64,000 bases of DNA from Ruminococcus sp. (GTDB lineage Bacteria > Bacillota > Clostridia > Oscillospirales > Ruminococcaceae): NCBI GenBank assembly GCA_017622925.1, contig JAGAQC010000039.1:1-64000 (forward strand), read 5' to 3'. A model generated the notes under the pieces. That model saw only the letters and a program-made list of their open reading frames with translations. It made no database searches and was not told the DNA's origin. The position numbers were made by a program, and so were the translations under genes. Positions within the stretch are counted from its first letter, which is position 1; every line of letters begins with the position of its first letter. Of this stretch, positions 1 to 7,890 are shown piece by piece.

Positions 1-243
1 AAAGTCAAGGGTAAATTTCTGCTTTATAACATCGGTATATCCGCCGAACAAGAGCTGATACTCTTCCGATGAAAACACAATTTTCACCTTTGAATCATCA
101 TTGATAACGTTGAAGGTCATTTTATAATAACCGCCCTCAATGATCTTGACCTTTTTGGGAATAATAGTGATTGTAGCACCAAGAGGGTTGATTCCATAGA
201 ACTTCCAATCGCCTTCAATTTTAAGATTAACATAGTTTTTCAT
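1..243 (-). CDS. Hypothetical protein, partial (C-terminus beyond window)
   Basis: Reading from ATG at 243 towards position 1 gives 81 codons without a stop, starting MKNYVNLKIEGDWKF. An AGGAAG ribosome site lies a few bases upstream of the start. The visible part alternates beta-type segments (VNLKIEG, ATITIIP, YKMTFNVI, VKIVFS). I recognise no family. It reads off the window edge and probably belongs to the same mobile island as its neighbours. Confidence 0.6.
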   Translation of the reverse strand, partial: MKNYVNLKIEGDWKFYGINPLGATITIIPKKVKIIEGGYYKMTFNVINDDSKVKIVFSSEEYQLLFGGYTDVIKQKFTLDF

Positions 244-342
244 AATTTTCTTCCTTTCTGCCACAGTAACTGCTGTACAGCTACTGTGGACTTTCAAAAT
301 AGTTTAGGATTTAGGGATTTAGCTGTGTCTGAGTCAACGAAA

Positions 343-452
343 GCATTTAACTTCGATTTTCATATTCAATTGTCAAGATGCTGGTAGGGTTGCCCCATGC
401 ATATAGTATATCACAGCCTTTTTCATACATCTATGGTATACTTTTGCCGAAA
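343..452. repeat. 94-bp direct repeat, copy 1 (with degenerate extension)
   Basis: Positions 358-451 recur at 574-667, offset 216 bp, with about three mismatches. The match weakens but continues upstream to 343 and 560. The unit holds a short AT-rich palindromic stretch (ATGCATATAGTATAT) and ends at CTTTTGCCGAAA. It lies between a partial gene and the 821-aa gene. No ORF spans both copies. Confidence 0.85.
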
Positions 453-559
453 AAATTTGCATGGGCAGCGACATCTGAGATTTTCTCTTCTGAACATGGT
501 ATTTTCCCTCCGATACAATGAGATAGGTGACAGGACTTTCTCTAAGAAACGTCTAAAAA

Positions 560-668
560 GCACTTAACTCCTTTTTCATATTCAATTGTCAAGATGCTGG
601 TAGGGTTGCCCCATGCATATAGTATATCACAGCCTTTTTCGTACTTCTATGGTATACTTTTGCCGAAA
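560..668. repeat. 94-bp direct repeat, copy 2
   Basis: Second copy of the 358-451 unit. It ends next to the terminator of the minus-strand gene 721-3186. The 122 bp between copies are unrelated to the repeat. Two copies with a long unit and long spacing do not fit a CRISPR array. Confidence 0.85.
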
Positions 669-680
669 TTTTTTGCAATA

Positions 681-711
681 AAAAAAGCAACCGATATATT
701 CCGGTTGCTTT
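681..711 (-). terminator. Rho-independent terminator of the 821-aa gene
   Basis: A 10-bp stem (AAAGCAACCG / CGGTTGCTTT, 684-693 with 702-711) is followed on the minus strand by a T-run. It lies 10 bp after the stop of the gene at 721-3186. Confidence 0.85.
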
Positions 712-720
712 ATAGTATTA

Positions 721-3186
721 TTATTCTTCTTTTAAGCATTTTGCCAATCCGAGATTTTCCAGTTTCTTTTCTTCAAATTCTTTATTGATTACGGATAATT
801 GTAGAATTCTTATCAACCCATTTTCAGTATCGCCAAATACTGTTACTCCCATTTCGGCGTTAAGCTTTAGCACAGATACAAATGATTCTGATCTTTCGCT
901 GTAGTAATTGAATTGGTCAGCAATTTTCCCTGCAAGCTTTTGCAGAGTGGCTTTTCCCTCATGCAACAGCCGTGTCAGCAAGGTACTACGTTCTATTTTG
1001 ACAATTTTCATGTTATTGGTAGATGAATTGATCATTTCAAGAAATTGTGCTTCGGTAACATTGGGTTCGCTGATACTCATTATGATATTCCTGATATGTC
1101 TGTACATAAAATAGCTCGCAATTTGTGCATCCATGAAATTATGATACAGCATCAGTGCTTCGACTATATCGTTTATCATATTTCTGATGTCTTTGAGTTT
1201 CTCTACGCAGTCTGCACCGCCGATATTTACTAAGAATCTGTAATGCAGCCGACTGGAGAGGATTGCTTTCACCATTTCATCTGCCGTTTCTGGTTTGGCA
1301 ATGATTGCTGAGAATGTCTTTTTATCATCATGCCCATTATATTGGTATTCATATTTGAGCTTTGTATTATAGAGATAGGCAAGTTCCTGCATTGCAGTAA
1401 CAGCAGCGATCACATTTACATATTCTTCATTTCGCATATCCGGCAGCCACCAGTCTATTGCTGTTTTCAGATGCTTAATTGCAAATCTCATATCTGCATC
1501 GGTAATTTCATTATGTACTCCCGACTGAACTAACGACTGTATCTTTGAAAAAGCATAAGCTTCTTCAAACTCCGCTTTTTTTGCCCTGCCTGCAAGTACC
1601 TTTGTCATTTTATCCAAAGTGTTGAATTTTACAGCACGGTCTGCGTATTCAGAGAAAAACTTCTGAACAATCGCTGATACTCTGCACGCAGTATCATTTG
1701 CATACACTGTATCAGTATTGCTGAATACACATCTTACGCTATATTGGTTTATCAGACCGTAGAACGTCCCGAATACTCCGTCTTGATATTCCAGTGTACT
1801 AATTGTCTCTCTATCGATTTTGTTCAGAAATTCAGAAATGGATTGGTGTAGATAGTCAACAATATTATCCAATATTGCTTCAACATTCGTTTCTTCTCTT
1901 GCCTCTTGTATGATAGATTTGATTCTTTCCTCATCAGTTTTCTCTATCAGGTCATTGATTGCAAAAATGATAGCGTTAGCTGATTCAAGCAGTGTGTGGT
2001 ACAATGAATTTATCTCGCTGTAGATTTTCTCTTCTATTGGATCTTTGTCATCGATCTGCCGTATTTGTGTAACAAGTCTTTCATAGACTTTTCGGATATT
2101 CTCTGCAAAGCTGTCGAGATTTTCTCCATACTTCATAACATATGGATCAATACTTATTTTGTAGTCTTCTTCATCGGTCAATTCGTCTATATTGAAAGAT
2201 GATGTCAATGCTGTAAGGCTCTGCATCGCACTCTTCAAATCGTAGTACATTGTTCGCCGGAGCGTTTTCTGGGATATGCCAGCATATTCCAAAACCTCTT
2301 TTATTTCACTGTCAGCATTCAATTCAAAACTATTATGATAAACAGAAGTCAAATCAGTAACGGCTTCATCGGCATATTCCACATAGGTTCGCATTGTTTC
2401 AACAAAGCTGTCATACTCCGTTTCTGTTCCTTCTTCTGACAATTCTGACGATGCAGTTACAAGTTTTTCGGCTTCTTCATTGATAGATGATTGGTTTTTA
2501 TTATCAGGTATTGTTGTTTTGATTATGTCCAGAGCTTTTTTGCCAACTGACTCAGAGTTCATGTTCTCTCCAGTTTCGCTTGACAACTGCCTGAAAAAAT
2601 CTTCTCTATCAGCTTGGCGTATCTTTCCTATTTTCTGATTTTCACGGAAATAAGCATCAACAATCAGATTCAGCAGTTCTGAGCGTATTTCCATCCAATC
2701 CTTCGCAATCTCATTATAGCATTTGTCACAGTTATCCGCATATTCATTCGGAGTCTTTGCTCTTATTCCCTCTGCGATCTTTTCCAATTCTTCTTTATAA
2801 TTGTAGTCTCCCTTTTTACTATGGATACTGATATCTGAAAGTCCGGGCTTTGACAAGATTTTTAACAGTGGAAAATCATATTCAACCAAATACAGATATT
2901 TTATAAGACACAGCATATCTGACTTTTCCCTCAGTCCATGCTTTTTGAAATCATCCATGCGGATTCCGGTATATTTTTCAACCCTGTCGAGCAATCCGGT
3001 CTTTTTGGGATTTTTGAAGGTGTGATATATGGCATTCTTTTCGTTGACGTCTATATCATTCTCTTCACTTCCGTTATATATTTGTATCACACCTTCATGA
3101 ACCAATTCGTCAATCACTTCACTTAGCTTTGATCTGAATCGATTATCCAGCGCATAGGTAATCTTGTCAAGTCTGTTTTCTGACAT
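721..3186 (-). CDS. Large uncharacterised helical protein (821 aa)
   Basis: The ORF starts MSENRLDKITYALDN, with GGAGG eight bases before ATG, and ends ahead of a clear terminator. Composition is acidic and strongly helical, with many Glu/Lys/Leu heptad-like stretches. There is no signal peptide, membrane segment, Walker motif or nuclease motif that I can see. A CDKC pair near residue 160 is the only cysteine motif. It is a single-gene unit beside Rpn-family DNA and a repeat pair, so mobile-island cargo is likely. Its size and isolation would suit a defence or structural protein, but no function can be assigned. Confidence 0.8.
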   Translation of the reverse strand: MSENRLDKITYALDNRFRSKLSEVIDELVHEGVIQIYNGSEENDIDVNEKNAIYHTFKNPKKTGLLDRVEKYTGIRMDDFKKHGLREKSDMLCLIKYLYLVEYDFPLLKILSKPGLSDISIHSKKGDYNYKEELEKIAEGIRAKTPNEYADNCDKCYNEIAKDWMEIRSELLNLIVDAYFRENQKIGKIRQADREDFFRQLSSETGENMNSESVGKKALDIIKTTIPDNKNQSSINEEAEKLVTASSELSEEGTETEYDSFVETMRTYVEYADEAVTDLTSVYHNSFELNADSEIKEVLEYAGISQKTLRRTMYYDLKSAMQSLTALTSSFNIDELTDEEDYKISIDPYVMKYGENLDSFAENIRKVYERLVTQIRQIDDKDPIEEKIYSEINSLYHTLLESANAIIFAINDLIEKTDEERIKSIIQEAREETNVEAILDNIVDYLHQSISEFLNKIDRETISTLEYQDGVFGTFYGLINQYSVRCVFSNTDTVYANDTACRVSAIVQKFFSEYADRAVKFNTLDKMTKVLAGRAKKAEFEEAYAFSKIQSLVQSGVHNEITDADMRFAIKHLKTAIDWWLPDMRNEEYVNVIAAVTAMQELAYLYNTKLKYEYQYNGHDDKKTFSAIIAKPETADEMVKAILSSRLHYRFLVNIGGADCVEKLKDIRNMINDIVEALMLYHNFMDAQIASYFMYRHIRNIIMSISEPNVTEAQFLEMINSSTNNMKIVKIERSTLLTRLLHEGKATLQKLAGKIADQFNYYSERSESFVSVLKLNAEMGVTVFGDTENGLIRILQLSVINKEFEEKKLENLGLAKCLKEE

Positions 3187-3236
3187 ATTCTTACCTCCAT
3201 TAAATGTTATTTACTCTCAATTATTATACCATATAC

Positions 3237-3485
3237 TTAGCTTGATTGCAACATAGTGAATACGTCAACTTTTTCTAAAAAATAATCCCTGAATACCGCT
3301 GCTTTACGGTATTCAGAGATTTTTGTAACCTTTAAGATTACACATTTATATAACAGAGCAGAAGCTTCATCATGCAGAGTTTTTTCACGCAGTCTTGTAC
3401 GTTCTCTTAAAGCAGTATCAGCACTCATGTCGAATATGACCTGTACCGCCTGTTCTATTGCTGGAATATTTGTATTTTTAATCAT
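3237..3485 (-). pseudogene. Third, truncated copy of the Rpn 3' end
   Basis: The first 43 residues (from MIKNTNIPAIEQAVQ) match the internal segment of the Rpn protein at 3736-4572 and the whole start of 3482-3739. After HDEASALL the frame runs into unrelated sequence that contains a hairpin (3280-3325) resembling the ssrA terminator plus att-like sequence seen at 4885-4970. The copy therefore seems truncated by an old integration junction. It overlaps the next copy by ATGA. Confidence 0.65.
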
Positions 3486-3739
3486 AAATCTATACCAAGA
3501 ATCCTCTTTGCATCTTTTTCACTCATTCCACTTGCTGTAAGTTTTTCAAGAGCCTGCATAAGTCCTTTTTCAATTCCTTCCTTTAAGCCTTCTTCTTTTG
3601 CACTCTGTAAAGCAGAAGCTTCATCATGCAGAGCTTTTTCACGCAGTCTTGCACGTTCTCTTAAAGCAGTATCAGCACTCATGTCGAATATGACCTGTAC
3701 TGCCTGTTCCATTGCAGGAATGTTTGTATTTTTAATCAT
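3482..3739 (-). pseudogene. Tandem duplicate of the Rpn C-terminal region (85 aa)
   Basis: Starts MIKNTNIPAMEQAVQ and ends DAKRILGIDL, nearly identical to the C-terminal 90 residues of the Rpn protein just upstream. It lacks a four-residue insertion in the EGIAIGEAKG stretch. ATG overlaps the stop of the full gene (ATGA), as expected from tandem duplication of a segment ending at GATTTATGATT. It has no nuclease core. It may still be translated by coupling, giving a free C-terminal domain, so pseudogene is a judgement. Confidence 0.65.
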
Positions 3740-4572
3740 AAATCTATACCAAGAATCCTCTTTGCATCTTTTTCACTCATTCCACTTGCTGTAAGTTTTT
3801 CAAGAGCCTGCATAAGTCCTTTTTGCATTCCTTTAGCTTCACCTATAGCGATTCCTTCTTCTTTTGCACTCTGTAAAGCAGAAGCTTCATCATGCAGAGC
3901 TTTTTCACGCAGTCTTGCACGTTCTCTTAAAGCAGTATCAGCACTCATGTCGAATATGACCTGTACTGCCTGTTCCATTGCTGGAATATTTGTATTTTTA
4001 ATCATATTCAGTTCCTCCTCCGTATCAGCTCTGATAAGCTGCATCCACATAGCTTTTCGGTCGTTCACATCAAGGGAATTTGTAACTTTTCTCAGTTCAA
4101 AGAAATGAATACTCATCAGATCTGTGAATTGTTCGCCTGTTTCTTTATCCGTTGGTATAATTTCTGTATGATAATTTTGTTTGTCATTAATATTGAAGTC
4201 GAGAATATTGATACATATTGCTCTCTTTAAATTACTGTATGGCTCACCGCTTTGCAGTTCCGATGTGTAAAGTTTTGACCAGTAAAACAGCGTCCTCTTT
4301 TTGAAATAACTCTGACTGTTCACCTGTAATTCAACATTTATCAAAGTTTCTGAATTGTCGTATTTTTTGAGTCTTATGCTTAAATCCAGTCTTACAAGTT
4401 TTCCGTCAGAATAGTCCGACGGCATTTCAGGATTTGTAAGAGTTATATCAAGTATGTTTTCAAACGGTATATCAAGAACGTCAGAAATAAAATTTTTCAG
4501 CAGACTTCTTTCCCTTATAAATAATTCTTTGAAAACCACATCAATCTTTGCTGATACTATTTTTCTATCCAT
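3736..4572 (-). CDS. Rpn family / PD-(D/E)XK nuclease-type transposase-like protein
   Basis: A 278-aa protein of the Rpn/YhgA-like family, recombination-promoting nucleases of the PD-(D/E)XK fold. Visible motifs: N-terminal KIDVVFKELF, then the core LDLSIRL followed by INVELQV (acidic residue and E-x-Q catalytic pair) around residues 75-100, and the conserved CINILDFN segment. The C-terminal part (ALHDEASALQSAKEEG, GLMQALEKL) is charged and helical and is the part tandemly repeated downstream. In this family such copies are often numerous and variable. The start is the first ATG of the frame. Confidence 0.85.
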   Translation of the reverse strand: MDRKIVSAKIDVVFKELFIRERSLLKNFISDVLDIPFENILDITLTNPEMPSDYSDGKLVRLDLSIRLKKYDNSETLINVELQVNSQSYFKKRTLFYWSKLYTSELQSGEPYSNLKRAICINILDFNINDKQNYHTEIIPTDKETGEQFTDLMSIHFFELRKVTNSLDVNDRKAMWMQLIRADTEEELNMIKNTNIPAMEQAVQVIFDMSADTALRERARLREKALHDEASALQSAKEEGIAIGEAKGMQKGLMQALEKLTASGMSEKDAKRILGIDL

Positions 4573-4783
4573 TGGAATATCCCACCTTCAACATTTTCGT
4601 TCAGTTCTTCTAAAATTATTATACTACATTTTCACGAAAAAAGCAATAGTATCTTTATAGTCTTGTAAAAAAATTAAGATAACCTCATACAAATCAGTCG
4701 TACAACTTACTTATTATTTTATCATACTTTTTACCAAAACGCTATACCATTCCCAAATTATTTTAGTAATTAAATTAAAAAAC

Positions 4784-4800
4784 GCCCGAATTCCCGAATG
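4784..4800. repeat. CGAAT box, copy 1
   Basis: Two adjacent CCCGAAT-type heptamers (GCCCGAATTCCCGAATG). Related boxes occur at 16138, 19374, 23106, 30166 and 36776. This copy lies 85-100 bp from the left att site, and the 36776 copy lies at almost the same distance from the right one. The rest of 4573-4912 is AT-rich with no gene. Confidence 0.7.
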
Positions 4801-4884
4801 TTTTCACAGATAACGATACCCTTTTTTATTTCATCAATATCACTTATTTTGTACTATGATCATATTGAACACACCAACTTTTTC

Positions 4885-4930
4885 AGAAAAAAAGAAGCCC
4901 TAAAACACGAAATCACCGTGTTTTAGGGAC
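4885..4930 (-). terminator. Duplicate of the ssrA terminator
   Basis: A 12-bp perfect stem (CCCTAAAACACG / CGTGTTTTAGGG, 4898-4909 with 4917-4928) has a T-run on the minus side. The same hairpin follows ssrA at 36893-36923, exactly 31,995 bp away. Here it also overlaps the last codons of the serine recombinase gene. Confidence 0.85.
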
Positions 4931-6457
4931 TTTTCGCAACCTTTGCAGGTACGCATTTTCAAATGGTGGACCAACCTTATCCATAAACAAACCCTCTGCC
5001 TTTTTTGCGTTATCCTCAATTTCGGATAAAAGCATATCATTGATTGTAACTGGATTATCCCCCGAATTGAAAATTAGCGTAATTTTATCATCATACAGAT
5101 AAATTCTATTGACAAAAACATTAATTAGGGTACGTCTGTATTTTATATCGTCTGCATCGCCGTCTTTTAGCTTTTTAAGGAAAAAATGCACCATTGGTAC
5201 TGTAAGCACCGGGAAATTCTTTTCTTCCAAAGCAATTTGTTTTGTAAGTTCGGAATGTTCTTTTTCCAAAATCGGTATCTGCTCATATAATGACTTTCTT
5301 ACTGATTCAATATCACATTCCATAATTGCATTCAGAGCATTTTGACGTTTTCTTTCATTTTCGGATAAAACCTTTTTCAGATATTTCAGATTGCTTGTAT
5401 CTTTTTCAGCTTCACTTATTGCAGCAACGTCCTTTGCAATTTTTTTGATATTTTCATTTGTCAGCAGTTTACGGCATTCGGCAACGACCAAATCTTCAAT
5501 GTATTCCTTATTGACTTTCTTCTTTTTGCAAAGTTTTTTCTTTGTACCGTTGCATACATAGTATCTGTAAACTTTACCCGACTTGCCAGTACCCGAAAAA
5601 CCAGTCATCATTTCTTTGCAATAACCGCAAAATAATTTTGTTGTAAGTAAATATTCGACCTTAGCTCTCGCTCTTGCGGGAGCTTTTTTATTTTTGTTCA
5701 TTATCTCCGTGACTTTTGCAAACAATTCATCTGAAATAATTCTCGGAATACCACCGGGCTTTTCAGTACCTTTATATGTATATATGCCGATATACCGTTT
5801 ATTTTTCAGCATTGTGTGCAGAGAGTTTTTATTGAACTTAGCCCCTCTTGATGTCCTTATTCCTTGTGCATTCAGTTGATTTGTTATTTCGGTTACGGTT
5901 TTTCCGCTTGCATAGCTTTCAAAAATAAATTGGACGATAGGGGCGGTTTCCGGGTCAATCTGAAATCGTTTGTCTTTGTCCACCTTATACCCTAACGCAA
6001 TGTTACCACCCGTAGAAAGGCATTTCTCAGCGTTTATATCCATACCTCTGTGAATTTTCACAGATAACTCATCAGTATAGTATTGAGCTTGAGCCATCAT
6101 CATATTTCGGTAAAATCTGCCTGCTGGATCGTTCGTAAAATGCTCTGTTGCGGAAAAAAGAGCAACTCCGTTTTGCTGTAGCTTACTTTCATTTACCAAG
6201 GTCTGCATTAAATTACGTCCAAAACGGTCTATGGAATATACGATAACAGCGTCAAAAATATTCTTCTTACTGTCTGCTAACAGCCTTTTCAAACTTGGTC
6301 TGTTGTCATTCTTGCCAGTCATTGCTCTGTCAATATAGGTATCTATAATAGTATAGTTATTTCTTTCCGAATATTCCGTACAGACCTTGACCTGTCCTTC
6401 GATACTTTCCTCACGCTGTCCGCTTGAACTAAAGCGAGCATATATTACCACATTCAT
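4913..6457 (-). CDS. Large serine recombinase, candidate integrase for ssrA
   Basis: A 514-aa large serine recombinase. Domains: resolvase catalytic domain 1-150 with YARFSS (nucleophile Ser10), IDRFGRN helix; recombinase domain about 160-260 (GGNIALGYKVD, KNKRYIG); zinc ribbon about 275-320 (CGYC ... CNGTKKKLC); charged coiled coil 340-420; beta-rich C-terminus. It cuts and rejoins att DNA to integrate or excise the element. The last 16 residues are encoded by the duplicated ssrA end, so integration probably supplied or restored the gene's 3' end. AAAGG precedes the ATG. It is the only recombinase here next to an ssrA-derived site. Confidence 0.92.
   Translation of the reverse strand: MNVVIYARFSSSGQREESIEGQVKVCTEYSERNNYTIIDTYIDRAMTGKNDNRPSLKRLLADSKKNIFDAVIVYSIDRFGRNLMQTLVNESKLQQNGVALFSATEHFTNDPAGRFYRNMMMAQAQYYTDELSVKIHRGMDINAEKCLSTGGNIALGYKVDKDKRFQIDPETAPIVQFIFESYASGKTVTEITNQLNAQGIRTSRGAKFNKNSLHTMLKNKRYIGIYTYKGTEKPGGIPRIISDELFAKVTEIMNKNKKAPARARAKVEYLLTTKLFCGYCKEMMTGFSGTGKSGKVYRYYVCNGTKKKLCKKKKVNKEYIEDLVVAECRKLLTNENIKKIAKDVAAISEAEKDTSNLKYLKKVLSENERKRQNALNAIMECDIESVRKSLYEQIPILEKEHSELTKQIALEEKNFPVLTVPMVHFFLKKLKDGDADDIKYRRTLINVFVNRIYLYDDKITLIFNSGDNPVTINDMLLSEIEDNAKKAEGLFMDKVGPPFENAYLQRLRKVPKTR
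4937..4970. other. Left attachment site (ssrA 3'-end duplicate)
   Basis: Positions 4937-4970 match 36932-36965 with few differences. The match includes GCATTTTCAA and the TGGTGGA that encodes the CCA end of tmRNA. This sequence also codes for the C-terminal residues FENAYLQRLRKVPKTR of the recombinase. An att site beside and inside the integrase gene is typical of integrative elements. Confidence 0.8.
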
Positions 6458-6522
6458 TTTTTAATTCCTTTCAGAAAATATTTTGTTGATGTATTTAATT
6501 ATATGATGTTTCAGCACAGAAG

Positions 6523-7407
6523 TCAACTGTTGTCTGATATTTCATTCCGTATCATAAATTTCAGAATTTCATTGAACATTTTATCCGACTTTTTATTACG
6601 TCTGTTGAACTTATAACAGCATTCAGATAAATAGCGTTCACTATGAGCAAGAGAACAACTGCCTTGATGAACGTTAATCAGTTGTCTGTCTTTCAAATAG
6701 GTGAGAATTTTCTTTGTTATAGGCAGTCTATTATCCGCACCTATTTTATCAGAAGCTTTGTATCTGTAATTATGAGGAAGTCTTTTATTAAACTCGCCGT
6801 AATATCCCAAAAAATTCACCTTTGCAGAAACAACGGTGCTTTCCTCTGCAATGCAGTTTTCTATAAATTCGCCTATATCCTCTGTGGTATGGGCTTTTTT
6901 TAATTTCATTTTTATCCTCATAAAATTATTATCATCTTTTGCAATTGCAATATAAGCGTCCTTTAATTCTTTTTTTGTCCTCGTAAATATGCGAAAGTAA
7001 TCTACATATACAATTCCGCTGAGTTTTTCTTTTTCAATCTGTCCCATAACATCTCGTATTTTGTTCAGAACACTGAGAGCCGTTCGGTTACTGCCAATAT
7101 TGACAGCTTTTTGAAACTCTGTAGCGTCAACAGCACCCCTACAAGATACGATATACCAAATTGCACGAAACCATTGCAAAAGCGGTAAGTGTGAATTCTG
7201 AAACATTGTTCCAGTCGTTAGTGTAGATTGATACCCACAGTTTTTACATTTGAATTTTATTTCGGATATGCTCCAGCATTCGTTACAGCCACACCTTGAA
7301 CACAAAAATCCATTTCCCCATTTCAGCCTTTGGAAGTATTCGATACATTGTCTGTCAGTCGGAAAAGCTTTAATGAATGTATTCCAGTCAATTTCATATT
7401 TTTTCAT
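6523..7407 (-). CDS. IS1595/ISXO2-like transposase, probably catalytically impaired
   Basis: A 294-aa protein with the IS1595 layout: N-terminal zinc ribbon (CSRCG ... CKNCGYQS, about 37-60), the TGTMF and LPLLQWF motifs, then a DDE-like domain. The first motif, normally VDE, reads VYVDYF. The second, normally TDGW, reads STVVSAKV, so the second Asp is missing. The C-terminal SERYL ... KFNRRN motif is kept. No terminal inverted repeats are obvious. It may be a decayed insertion sequence or a domesticated DNA-binding derivative. The ATG lies right at the predicted transcription start (see promoter). Confidence 0.8.
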   Translation of the reverse strand: MKKYEIDWNTFIKAFPTDRQCIEYFQRLKWGNGFLCSRCGCNECWSISEIKFKCKNCGYQSTLTTGTMFQNSHLPLLQWFRAIWYIVSCRGAVDATEFQKAVNIGSNRTALSVLNKIRDVMGQIEKEKLSGIVYVDYFRIFTRTKKELKDAYIAIAKDDNNFMRIKMKLKKAHTTEDIGEFIENCIAEESTVVSAKVNFLGYYGEFNKRLPHNYRYKASDKIGADNRLPITKKILTYLKDRQLINVHQGSCSLAHSERYLSECCYKFNRRNKKSDKMFNEILKFMIRNEISDNS

Positions 7408-7413
7408 ATATTC

Positions 7414-7442
7414 ATTATATCACTTTTTCTTAGGTTCGTCAA
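7414..7442 (-). promoter_or_regulatory. Promoter of transposase-like gene
   Basis: TTGACG (7442-7437), 17 bp, TATAAT (7419-7414) on the minus strand. The ATG at 7407 is only 6 bp past the -10 box and no ribosome site is visible, so the mRNA may be leaderless. Confidence 0.7.
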
Positions 7443-7679
7443 GTGCATAATCATACTTATACCAAATTTTCGGTAGTTAAGAACTCTGCGGCACGGCAAG
7501 CTATAAAAATTTTTAAAAGTGTCGCAGAAAGTGTGATAAAAATGAAAGAATTTTTTATGAGTAGCGAACAAACAAAGTTATTTGCAGAGGAAATATTGTC
7601 TGAGATAGAAGCGTTTGTGCTTGCAAACCAAGATGAATACGAAAAGTTTCTCAAAGAAGAAGGATACGAGGAGGTATAA
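7443..7679 (+). CDS. Small hypothetical protein upstream of reverse transcriptase
   Basis: A 78-aa frame ending KFLKEEGYEEV. The C-terminal half (MSSEQTKLFAEEIL onward) is acidic and helical and looks coding. The N-terminal start is uncertain, with possible ATGs at 7443, 7539 and 7557 and no strong ribosome site for any. It ends at an AGGAGG that serves the next small ORF, so the two are coupled. No family is recognised. Confidence 0.5.
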   Translation: MHNHTYTKFSVVKNSAARQAIKIFKSVAESVIKMKEFFMSSEQTKLFAEEILSEIEAFVLANQDEYEKFLKEEGYEEV

Positions 7680-7681
7680 AA

Positions 7682-7852
7682 ATGTTTGAAGTAACGATTT
7701 ATCGAGATTACTATAATAACAATACGTTCATCTGTTCATTCTGTCCTACAGACAAATACATAGCCCCAAAGTATAAAAGTCCACAGATAGAGTGCAATCT
7801 GACCATTTTGAAACTGCCAAATTTGGCGAGGGCACCTCCTCTGATAAAATGA
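7682..7852 (+). CDS. Small ORF (56 aa) upstream of reverse transcriptase
   Basis: ATG at 7682 follows GAGGAGG closely. The frame starts MFEVTIYRDYYNNNTF and stops at TGA 7850-7852. It contains a CSFC pair. The second half (IECNLTILKLPNLARAPPLIK) looks less protein-like, so this may be a real gene 5' end broken by insertion of the reverse transcriptase segment. I found no clear group II intron 5' end at the break. Confidence 0.45.
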   Translation: MFEVTIYRDYYNNNTFICSFCPTDKYIAPKYKSPQIECNLTILKLPNLARAPPLIK

Positions 7853-7890
7853 TTTCACTTTTTACGCCTTTGCCGAACTTTTGAAAGGAG

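Noticed and set aside
358..667. Two repeats in the left flank as a CRISPR array
   Set aside because: Only two units, each about 94 bp with a 122-bp spacer, no cas genes and no short regular repeats.
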